Shown here piece by piece: positions 1-5,569 of a DNA stretch of 5,628 nucleotides. Position numbers and translations under genes: made by a program. The stretch lies in NCBI GenBank assembly GCA_031273365.1, contig JAISSA010000263.1:1-5628 (forward strand), written 5' to 3'. This DNA is from Synergistaceae bacterium. GTDB lineage: Bacteria > Synergistota > Synergistia > Synergistales > Aminobacteriaceae. The first letter of the stretch is position 1. Every line of letters begins with the position of its first letter. The notes below the pieces were generated by a model. It worked only from the letters and a program-made list of their open reading frames with translations, did no database searches and had not been told where the DNA came from.

Positions 1-839
1 GATTGCAGGGCGGAATAGCTGTCTCGTTCCGCTCGCTCTTCCAGCATCTGTAAAAAACGATTGCGACTGTCGCCCCAATAATCCTGTTCTGCCTTCATTA
101 CCTGCTGAAACACAGGATCAGCTTTCTGTACCTGCTCCACCAGATCCACCCCCTGATTACTTATATATCCTCCCCAAAGCGCCAGACGCGTCAACAGGTC
201 CTTCGGATTCAGCGTCCCTGCCCCCACCTTATGGCGAAGCTCGTCCAACTGGCCCTTCAACTTCTTCATTTCCACGAAAATCAACAGAAGATCGGTCGTC
301 AGTACTCTGCCCGTCTCCGGGTGGCTCAGGACATAATCCCAATACCAGCTCTTCCCTTCAAACATCGTAAAGTCCACAATGCCCACAAAAATCGTCTGGC
401 ACAACTGACTGTAGTCGTCTCCTTTGCTCAGCTGCCGGTGAACGATCGTCGCGCTGTTGTAGAGCGCCCGTTTGACAAAATCGTCCCTGTCGTCTCTCTG
501 CAACTCCAGATTCACGGTACGACCATCCACCGTGCGCCCCACCAGATCGAGCCGCAAGCCTTTACCGTCCAGAATATACGGAGACAACTCTCTGTCGACC
601 AGCGTAATATCCGCCAGAGGCTCGTATCCCATGAGCACCAGCGCGGTGTTCAGGAGGTCGAGCAACATAACCTTATGCTCGAGCGTCCCGAAGAGAAACT
701 TGAAATAGCGGTCGCGCTTTCTGTCGATTTCGAGCGGCAGCATGCCCTTCGAACGCAGTTCTTCGTACTCCTGCAATTCTTCCGGAGACAGACCGGAACC
801 TCCAATATCGTTTCTCACCCGTTTCTTCAGGAATCCCAC
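1..839 (-). CDS. Rpn-family PD-(D/E)XK nuclease / putative transposase, 3' end outside window
   Basis: Reading the minus strand from 839 gives 279 uninterrupted codons to the window edge, so the C-terminus is missing. Family markers, counted from the GTG at 839: the N-terminal RDRYFKFLFG (43-51) followed by a leucine-rich helix ending LLNTAL, then RLDLVG with D98, and NLELQR with E112 and Q114. This is the D...ExQ arrangement of the Rpn/YhgA-like PD-(D/E)XK nucleases (TIGR01784/PDDEXK_2 type). Later come DFVKRALYNSATIVHRQL and YSQLCQTIFVGIVDF, also typical. Known members are DNA endonucleases that promote RecA-independent recombination; activity here is inferred. The start is uncertain: an in-frame stop lies at 870-872; GTGs at 839 and 818 lack well-spaced Shine-Dalgarno sites; the first ATG (743) would begin at MLPLEIDRK, just before the family core. 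A GGAGGT lies 6 nt before an in-frame CTG (791). Hand-counted GC is about 50% in lines 1-120, against 70% at 2581-2640 inside lysA. Confidence 0.85.
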   Translation of the reverse strand, partial: MGFLKKRVRNDIGGSGLSPEELQEYEELRSKGMLPLEIDRKRDRYFKFLFGTLEHKVMLLDLLNTALVLMGYEPLADITLVDRELSPYILDGKGLRLDLVGRTVDGRTVNLELQRDDRDDFVKRALYNSATIVHRQLSKGDDYSQLCQTIFVGIVDFTMFEGKSWYWDYVLSHPETGRVLTTDLLLIFVEMKKLKGQLDELRHKVGAGTLNPKDLLTRLALWGGYISNQGVDLVEQVQKADPVFQQVMKAEQDYWGDSRNRFLQMLEERAERDSYSALQ

Positions 840-1021
840 CCCTTCGCCACACGCCCGGCCCTGGCTTCGTCACCGGGGCGATACCATACGACATATCCCT
901 CGCCTGGCCATGATCAGCGCAAGCTCAGAGAGTACCCAACGGCCGTCAGCGCCTCAACGCCCCCCGATGGAAAAACCGCTCAGGGGAGGTTAAAACACAG
1001 ACGGCCTTTACGAATCCTGAC
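840..1021. other. Intergenic gap between binding-protein gene and Rpn gene
   Basis: About 180 bp with no gene I can support. On the minus strand I looked for a terminator after the stop at 1022-1024 and found no GC-rich hairpin followed by a T-run. The only T-run, at about 969-975, follows CCCCTGAGCGG, which does not fold into a stable stem. A weak promoter-like pair for the Rpn gene (TTGAGG, 17-nt spacer, TACTCT, within about 925-958) matches the consensus poorly. No repeats or insertion-sequence ends were seen. Confidence 0.4.
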
Positions 1022-2209
1022 TCAGTCTCCCTGGTATTTTTCGACGAAGGCGAACGTCTTTTTCGCCACGTCGACCTTCTGAATGACGGCGGGCTTGTTC
1101 AGGGGGTTGTGGTTCGCGGGGTCCACCGTCAGGGCGCCGCTCGTCACTTTGATGTCTTTCAGGTTCGCCAGAGCCGCGGCCAGCTTCGGACCCTCGACCG
1201 CACCGGCGGCCTTCGCGGCCTCGGCGATCATAATCAGGGCGTCCTGCGCCATAATCGGGTTCGGCAGCACGGGATCCACTCCGAAGGTCTGCCGGTACTC
1301 CGCCACGAAATCGCGGATATCGGGGTCGTCCAGATCGGCCAGGTTCACGAAGTACGCGCCGTCCACCGCCTCGCCGCCAAGGTCGATCAGGTCGGGGCTG
1401 CCCCAGTTGTCGGTGCCCAGCAGGATGGCCCCGATCCCAAGATCGCGCGCCTGTCTGGCGGCCATCGCGGCCTCCTTCTGGGGAGTGGGAATGAAGAGCA
1501 CGTCGGGAGCGAGTTCCTTTATCTTGCCAAGCTGCGCGCGGTAGTCCAGCTCTTCGCTTCGAAAGGCCTCTTTGGCCACGACCGCGCCGCCCCGGGCGAC
1601 GAACGCGTCCTCAAAATATTTGGAAAGCCACTGGCCGTAATCCGAGCCCACGTCGTAAAGAATCGCCGCCTTTTTCGCGGAAAGCCGATCCACGGCAAAA
1701 CGGGCCGCCACCGTCCCCTGGAACGGATCGATGAAGCAGGGGCGGAAGGCGTAGGGACGCACGGCGTTCGTCCTCTGGTCGACGGTCACGTAAGGATTGG
1801 TCGCCGTCGTGACGATCATCGGAATTTCCGCGCGCTCCAGCACCGGCGCGGTCGCGATGGAGTTCCCGCTCTGCGCGGGCCCGATCACGGCGATAACCCC
1901 GTCGCTCGCCAGACGGCGGGCGACGTTCACCGATTCGATCGCGTCGGCGCGGTTGTCGTAGCGTACGATCTCCACGGGCCTGCCCAGAATGCCGCCCTCC
2001 GCGTTGATCTTCTTCACCAGCATGTCCAGCGCGTTCGCCTCGGACTGTCCCCACATCGACGCCCCGCCCGTCAGAGAAACGGTATGGCCGATTTTGAGCG
2101 CCCCGGCCGCCGAAGCGACCCCCGCCCCAACGGACAGACCCGCGACCACAAGCACAAGGACGGACAGGACACGGAACAACGACACTTTTTGCTTCACCTT
2201 TTTCCTCAC
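1022..2209 (-). CDS. ABC transporter substrate-binding protein, branched-chain amino-acid (LivJ/LivK-like) type
   Basis: A 395-residue periplasmic solute receptor that would capture an amino acid or a related small molecule and hand it to a membrane ABC permease. Residues 1-35 form a Sec signal peptide: basic KKVKQK, a hydrophobic core, and an ASA cleavage site near A34. There is no lipobox cysteine, so the protein should be soluble and periplasmic. The mature part starts LKIGHTVSLTGGASMWGQ and continues with GGILGRPVEIVRYDN (72-86), VIGPAQSGNSIATAPVLE (108-125) and TTATNP (134-139). It also has YDVGSDYGQWLSKYFE in the second lobe. This is the type I periplasmic-binding fold (Peripla_BP_6), and the length is normal. 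The start is GTG, supported by AGAAGGAAG 8 nt upstream. No permease or ATPase gene lies beside it, so it is either an orphan receptor or its transporter is outside the window. The specific ligand cannot be read from the sequence. Confidence 0.93.
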   Translation of the reverse strand: MRKKVKQKVSLFRVLSVLVLVVAGLSVGAGVASAAGALKIGHTVSLTGGASMWGQSEANALDMLVKKINAEGGILGRPVEIVRYDNRADAIESVNVARRLASDGVIAVIGPAQSGNSIATAPVLERAEIPMIVTTATNPYVTVDQRTNAVRPYAFRPCFIDPFQGTVAARFAVDRLSAKKAAILYDVGSDYGQWLSKYFEDAFVARGGAVVAKEAFRSEELDYRAQLGKIKELAPDVLFIPTPQKEAAMAARQARDLGIGAILLGTDNWGSPDLIDLGGEAVDGAYFVNLADLDDPDIRDFVAEYRQTFGVDPVLPNPIMAQDALIMIAEAAKAAGAVEGPKLAAALANLKDIKVTSGALTVDPANHNPLNKPAVIQKVDVAKKTFAFVEKYQGD

Positions 2210-2217
2210 AATTCACA

Positions 2218-2226
2218 CTTCCTTCT
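2218..2226 (-). promoter_or_regulatory. Ribosome binding site of the substrate-binding protein gene
   Basis: On the minus strand this reads AGAAGGAAG and ends 8 nt before the GTG at 2209. It decides the start in favour of 2209 over the GTG four codons further in, whose nearest purine run is too close. Confidence 0.6.
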
Positions 2227-2242
2227 AATCATTAATATGATT
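2227..2242. repeat. 16-bp inverted repeat upstream of the substrate-binding protein gene
   Basis: AATCAT-TAAT-ATGATT: two perfect 6-bp arms around a 4-bp centre, just upstream of the ribosome binding site. It is AT-only apart from one C and one G, so it is weak as an RNA hairpin. It could be a small operator or overlap a -10 element (minus strand contains CATATTAAT). Function is inferred from position only. Confidence 0.4.
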
Positions 2243-2316
2243 TTTTAGACAGACATCAGCCTGCCGAAAAAATTTAAAAACAGACAAAAAATTCACGAAC
2301 TCAATTCACGAACTCC
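2240..2316 (-). promoter_or_regulatory. AT-rich leader, probable promoter region of the substrate-binding protein gene
   Basis: Between the lysA stop and the binding-protein start, the DNA becomes abruptly AT-rich with several A6/T6 runs, while both flanking genes are GC-rich. An ATTTTTT/AAAAAAT pair (2240-2246 and 2267-2273) flanks 20 nt, and the hexamer CAGACA occurs twice (2250-2255, 2281-2286). I cannot choose one -35/-10 pair. No GC-rich terminator hairpin for lysA is visible, so some read-through from the upstream operon is possible. Confidence 0.35.
2290..2315. repeat. Perfect 13-bp tandem duplication next to the lysA stop
   Basis: AATTCACGAACTC occurs twice back to back (2290-2302 and 2303-2315) with no mismatch, starting one base after the lysA stop codon (2317-2319) in the direction of transcription. 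It lies outside the coding region and is most simply a replication-slippage duplication. It has no hairpin potential strong enough to call a terminator. Confidence 0.85.
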
Positions 2317-3627
2317 TCAGCGCAGAAGCCTCTCCGGAATCGAGTCTCCCGACAGCATGTCGTCCCAGGTCTGGCGGGCGACGAGAAGATCCGCCCACCC
2401 GTCGCGCACCAGAACCACCGCGGGGCGGGGCAGGCGGTTGTAGTTGCTCGCCATCGAGAAATTATAGGCCCCCGTGTTGAAGACGGCGAGGATATCGCCT
2501 CGTGTCACGGCGGGAAGCTCCACATCCCTGATCAGTATGTCCCCCGTCTCGCAGCACCTGCCCGCGATCACGACCTTCCCGGCGGGCGGGTCGTCGGGCC
2601 TGTTCGCCACGATCGCGCAATATTCCGCCCCGTACAGCGACGGACGCGGGTTGTCGGCCATCCCGCCGTCCACTCCGACGTAGGTGACGCCGTCGAGGCG
2701 CTTGACCGTCTCCACGGTGTAAAGCGTAATGCCGGCGTCGGAGACGAGCCAGCGTCCGGGCTCGATCGTCACATACGGACGCTCCAGATTCCGCGCCTCG
2801 CATTCTTCCGTCAGGACGCCCATCATGGCGTCGGTAAAGAAGCGCAGCGGCACGTGGGGTTTGTCCGGGGAGGCGGGCACGCCGAACCCCCCGCCGAAGT
2901 TCAGCTCCCGCGTTTTGAAGCCAAAAGTCTTCTGCATCCTTTCCATGCAGACGACCATGCGTCGCACCGCCTCGACGTGGGCGTGGTTCTCGAAGATCTG
3001 CGAACCGACGTGAAAGTGGAACCCGCCAAGCGTAATGGACTTCGACGACAGGGCGAAGCGGACGGCCTCCGAGAGGAGCGACCCCTCCCCGTCCTCGAGC
3101 GGCAGGCCGAACTTCCCTCCCGTTTGCCCCGTGATCAGGAAAGAATGAGTGTGCGGGTCCACTCCCGGCGCGACGCGAAGCACGATACGCGGGCGCTCCC
3201 GCCTGTCGGGCGGGCGACGGACCTCCCCCGCCAGCGCGTCCAAAAGCTCCAGCTCCATGAGCCCGTCGACGATAATGCTCCCCACGCCGGAGGCCAGCGC
3301 AAGGCGAAGTTCCCGCTCCGACTTCGCGCTGCCGTGCATCTTGATTCGATACGGGGGGAAGCCGGCGCGAATGGCGGTGTAAAGCTCCCCTCCGGACACC
3401 ACGTCGAGGCCCAGACCCTCCTGATCCACGATGCACGCCATCCCCGTCGTCAAAAAGGCCTTGCTGGCGTAACAGGCCCAGGTTTTTGCCCATCGACCCA
3501 GAAAATCGGAACGAATTTCCGCACAGCGGGACCGTATGATTCCCTCGTCCAAAACGTAAAGGGGCGTTTCCCAGATATGAGCAAGCTCCACACAGTCCAT
3601 TCCACCCCACTGAAGATGTGCCACCAC
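2317..3627 (-). CDS. lysA: Diaminopimelate decarboxylase (EC 4.1.1.20)
   Basis: Cytoplasmic PLP enzyme that decarboxylates meso-diaminopimelate to L-lysine, the last step of the DAP pathway. All fold-type III landmarks are present (numbering from the longest frame, TTG 3630): YASK with PLP lysine K57; HGSAKSERELRLAL (99-112); THSFLITGQTGGKFGL (161-176); HFHVGSQ (205-211); glycine loop GGGFG (246-250); EPGR phosphate site (290-293); CETGD with catalytic C360, donated across the dimer; and GAYNFSMASNYN (387-398). Length, 435-437 residues, is normal. Start choice: GGGAGG lies only 2 nt before TTG 3630, but 5 nt before GTG 3627 and 8 nt before GTG 3624, so one of the GTGs is more likely. ATG 3600 is a weaker option. 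The gene follows the ankyrin-like gene by about 35 nt and is probably co-transcribed with it. Biosynthetic arginine and ornithine decarboxylases share the fold, but the CETGD and GAY motifs and the length favour LysA. Confidence 0.95.
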   Translation of the reverse strand: MVAHLQWGGMDCVELAHIWETPLYVLDEGIIRSRCAEIRSDFLGRWAKTWACYASKAFLTTGMACIVDQEGLGLDVVSGGELYTAIRAGFPPYRIKMHGSAKSERELRLALASGVGSIIVDGLMELELLDALAGEVRRPPDRRERPRIVLRVAPGVDPHTHSFLITGQTGGKFGLPLEDGEGSLLSEAVRFALSSKSITLGGFHFHVGSQIFENHAHVEAVRRMVVCMERMQKTFGFKTRELNFGGGFGVPASPDKPHVPLRFFTDAMMGVLTEECEARNLERPYVTIEPGRWLVSDAGITLYTVETVKRLDGVTYVGVDGGMADNPRPSLYGAEYCAIVANRPDDPPAGKVVIAGRCCETGDILIRDVELPAVTRGDILAVFNTGAYNFSMASNYNRLPRPAVVLVRDGWADLLVARQTWDDMLSGDSIPERLLR

Positions 3628-3632
3628 CAATT

Positions 3633-3638
3633 CCTCCC
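3633..3638 (-). promoter_or_regulatory. Shine-Dalgarno site of lysA
   Basis: GGGAGG on the minus strand, inside the 32-nt gap after the ankyrin-like gene stop. Its spacing to the three consecutive candidate starts is 2 nt (TTG 3630), 5 nt (GTG 3627) and 8 nt (GTG 3624). This argues against the longest reading frame. Confidence 0.7.
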
Positions 3639-3662
3639 TGAAATAGCCGATGATTATCCTGC

Positions 3663-4901
3663 TTATTCTATGGTTTCGCTCATTGTGAGCATATCGAACA
3701 GCTCATCGGGAATGCGGAACTCCCCGAAGCTGTCCGACACGTTCACCCGCATGGCAAGAAGCGCCTGCATCGTCGTCAGTTCCTGCAGCACGTGAGACCC
3801 GCGTTTATCCACTGTAACCATGAAGTTGGCGACCCGAAACGGAAGCTCGCCCAGCGTGTCCATCCAGACGAGCAATCGGCGCAGCAGCCTGTCGAGCAGC
3901 ACCAGCCACCGCAGGATCTGGGGCGCAGGCAACATCGACAGCGAAAAAAGCAGGTAGACGAACACGGCCTTCGAGAGCGTCTCCCGCGGGGTGATCTCGC
4001 GCGGCGTCGGTTTGGCGATGTAGCTCTCGAAAAACGCGAAATCCTCGGCCGAACGACATTCTTCCATCTTGGCCATGCAGGCCATGAGGGCGATCACCAG
4101 TGCCGGCGACACGACTCCGGACGCGCTGAGGCGTCCGCGAATGTACTGCCACACCGTCTGTCCGGAGCCCAGAGGATAGTTCAGCGCCCGGGACGTAAAC
4201 GGAAGATACTGTTCCTGCAACATGCTGTCGATGAACGCTCTGTCGATGAAGTTCGTGTAGGGGCCGCCCTCCGGAACTACCGGAACGAGACAAAGCGGGT
4301 ACATGGGTGCATAGGGAGCGCTGCTGCGGCTCAGGATGCAGTCCCTGAAGTTCGAGAGCAGGGACTGAAAGGGGATTTTTTCCGTGTTGTAAAGGTAAAA
4401 ACGGGCCCCCGGCGTATGCCCTTTCAAAAGTTTATAGGCAAAGTCGGTCTGCCCCAGCGCGTTGGTCGCCAGCGGATTCGCGCCGTAGTACAAAAACTTT
4501 TTCATGATTTCCGGGTCGCGCGTGCACATCATGGGCGTGGACGCGCCGTACCCCTGGCTGTTGTAATCCGCCTCCGCGCCCAGCTCGAGAAGGCGAGTGA
4601 CGGACTTTGCGTAACCGCGGCGCCCCAGCTCCATCAGGAACGTGTCGCGCCGCCCCTCCCCGAACGACACCGTGTTACAGTTCCAGCCGTTTCGTATGAG
4701 TTCCGTAATGACGCCCAGGAAAATCTGGTCCTTCAGGGAGTGAACCTCGTGAGGAGCCCACTGCGTCACGCCAAAAAGCGGGAACAGGCGATGTTCCGGC
4801 ATATTCAGGAGTTCCAGCAGGAGCTCCCGGGTCTCCATCATCTCCCGTGCCCGTATTATTCTGTTTCTGATGCCCTCAAAATGCGGAACCGCATTCGCCA
4901 C
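3663..4901 (-). CDS. Unrecognised protein with ankyrin-like repeats in its N-terminal half
   Basis: A 412-residue protein of unknown function. Residues 60-160 contain about three degenerate ankyrin-like units: ITELIRNGWNCNTV; FLMELGRRGYAKSVTRLLELGAEADYN (88-114); and ASTPMMCTRDPEIMKKFLYYGANPLATN (120-147), then GQTDFAYKLL starting a fourth. The LLELGAEADYN and FLYYGANPL stretches match the ankyrin helix-loop signature, which usually means protein-protein binding. Residues 165-412 have no family I recognise. They include a leucine-rich helical stretch (309-348) with a hydrophobic run, AVFVYLLFSLSMLPA, that could be a single membrane segment or a buried helix. No signal peptide and no catalytic motif are seen. 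The GTG start has GGGGGG 6 nt upstream; ATGs at 4841 and 4838 have poorer spacing. It sits 32 nt after the deaminase gene and about 35 nt before lysA, so probably the same operon. Gene reality is secure; the ankyrin call is moderate. Confidence 0.82.
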   Translation of the reverse strand: MANAVPHFEGIRNRIIRAREMMETRELLLELLNMPEHRLFPLFGVTQWAPHEVHSLKDQIFLGVITELIRNGWNCNTVSFGEGRRDTFLMELGRRGYAKSVTRLLELGAEADYNSQGYGASTPMMCTRDPEIMKKFLYYGANPLATNALGQTDFAYKLLKGHTPGARFYLYNTEKIPFQSLLSNFRDCILSRSSAPYAPMYPLCLVPVVPEGGPYTNFIDRAFIDSMLQEQYLPFTSRALNYPLGSGQTVWQYIRGRLSASGVVSPALVIALMACMAKMEECRSAEDFAFFESYIAKPTPREITPRETLSKAVFVYLLFSLSMLPAPQILRWLVLLDRLLRRLLVWMDTLGELPFRVANFMVTVDKRGSHVLQELTTMQALLAMRVNVSDSFGEFRIPDELFDMLTMSETIE

Positions 4902-4933
4902 GCAGATCCCCCCGAATCAGACGGCAGGTCGCC

Positions 4934-5503
4934 TCATACCCTCAGCGCTCTGCTTTCTTTGTCCACAACCGTCCGTGCCAGACGCGCATAAATGGCGGCC
5001 AGCTTATCGATTCTGGCGCGCGCCGACGCCGGGTCGGACAATTTGTTTATCATAGCGCAAAGCGACTTCCATTCAAAGTAGCTGTTTTTGGCCCTGGGCT
5101 CGTCGCAGCCGAAAATCTCGCGGTTCATTGCGGCGTCGTGAGGCATGTTGAACTCGTCCCGCGTGCGCTCGTAGTCGAAAAGGTAATAGATCTCCCTGAA
5201 ACCCGACCACGCCAGCGCCGACGCGCACATGCAACAGGGCTGGTGGCTTGCCAGAAAGATGCAGTCTTCGGGATCGGGGTGTCCCTGAAGCTCAAAGAAC
5301 AGCTTGATCGTGTAAATTTCACCGTGCCACAGAGGCGAAAAGGCCGCGTGGTTCGTCCCGGCCAGCACAAGGGAAAGGTCAGACCTTCGAAGCGCCGCAG
5401 CCCCGAAAACCCGGGATCCCGTCGCGACTCCCCCGGCCGTAAGCGGAACAATGTCGTTCTCCACCACGTCAAGCAGCCTGTGAAACAGTGTGTCGTCGGA
5501 CAT
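4934..5503 (-). CDS. Cytosine/nucleoside deaminase-fold zinc enzyme
   Basis: A 189-residue cytoplasmic protein of the cytidine/deoxycytidylate deaminase superfamily, expected to remove an amino group hydrolytically from a base or nucleoside. Zinc ligands are H60 of HGEIYTIK and C90 and C93 of PCCMC; E62 is the proton-shuttling glutamate. HGE with PCxxC also occurs in yeast cytosine deaminase (HGEIST...PCDMC). The N-terminal part, HRLLDVVENDIVPLT and VFGAAALRRSDLSLVLAGTN, and the C-terminal extension, rich in helix (about 137-180), resemble a widespread but little-characterised bacterial 'nucleoside deaminase' group. The substrate is not readable; it could be cytosine, guanine or another base. 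The start is ATG 5503, with GGAGGAGAGG 6 nt upstream. The open frame continues to TTG 5608, but that stretch covers the promoter-like patch and has no ribosome binding site. It is the probable first gene of the operon with the ankyrin-like gene and lysA. Confidence 0.9.
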   Translation of the reverse strand: MSDDTLFHRLLDVVENDIVPLTAGGVATGSRVFGAAALRRSDLSLVLAGTNHAAFSPLWHGEIYTIKLFFELQGHPDPEDCIFLASHQPCCMCASALAWSGFREIYYLFDYERTRDEFNMPHDAAMNREIFGCDEPRAKNSYFEWKSLCAMINKLSDPASARARIDKLAAIYARLARTVVDKESRALRV

Positions 5504-5509
5504 GCCAAT

Positions 5510-5519
5510 CCTCTCCTCC
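5510..5519 (-). promoter_or_regulatory. Strong Shine-Dalgarno site of the deaminase gene
   Basis: GGAGGAGAGG on the minus strand, ending 6 nt before ATG 5503. It is the best ribosome binding site in the window and fixes the start, giving 189 residues rather than the 224 of the longest frame. Confidence 0.85.
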
Positions 5520-5539
5520 GAATCAATCGCTATCTTCAT

Positions 5540-5569
5540 ATTATACAACTTATACAACCGGGATCCCGG
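5540..5569 (-). promoter_or_regulatory. Probable promoter/operator of the deaminase operon
   Basis: A perfect TATAAT -10 hexamer lies at 5545-5540 on the minus strand, 36 nt before the deaminase ATG, in an AT-rich patch. No good -35 is found at 16-18 nt (CGGGAT at 17 nt), so the promoter may depend on an activator or the hexamer may be chance. Directly upstream is a perfect 12-bp palindrome, CCGGGATCCCGG (5558-5569), covering the place where the -35 should be, a position suited to a regulator. Experimental support is absent. Confidence 0.45.
5541..5558. repeat. Perfect 9-bp tandem repeat in the deaminase upstream region
   Basis: TTATACAAC occurs twice in a row (5541-5549 and 5550-5558), overlapping the -10 hexamer and abutting the palindrome at 5558-5569. 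The duplication creates a second TATAA-like element on the minus strand. It could be slippage or a pair of direct-repeat binding sites. Confidence 0.75.

Noticed and set aside
673..894. Minus-strand 73-residue frame overlapping the Rpn N-terminus, considered as its displaced N-terminal part
   Set aside because: The Rpn frame itself is open back to 869, and this frame's translation shows no similarity to Rpn N-termini. A frameshift is possible but not supported.
231..1082. Plus-strand open frame of 283 codons over the Rpn gene and the gap
   Set aside because: The minus strand carries the clear Rpn nuclease motifs over the same bases; the plus translation has no family features and runs into the end of the binding-protein gene.
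1109..2248. Long plus-strand open frame (379 codons) opposite the binding-protein gene
   Set aside because: It is antisense to a fully conserved family member, its translation is rich in R, H, G and Q with no recognisable motif, and long antisense frames are expected in GC-rich coding DNA.
2240..2273. Hairpin ATTTTTT...AAAAAAT as a lysA terminator
   Set aside because: The stem is only A-T pairs with a 20-nt loop and no GC-rich core; too weak to call an intrinsic terminator.
2854..4991. Long plus-strand open frames (313 and 399 codons) opposite lysA, the ankyrin-like gene and part of the deaminase gene
   Set aside because: They cross several real genes and an intergenic gap, have a composition typical of shadow frames, and match no family.
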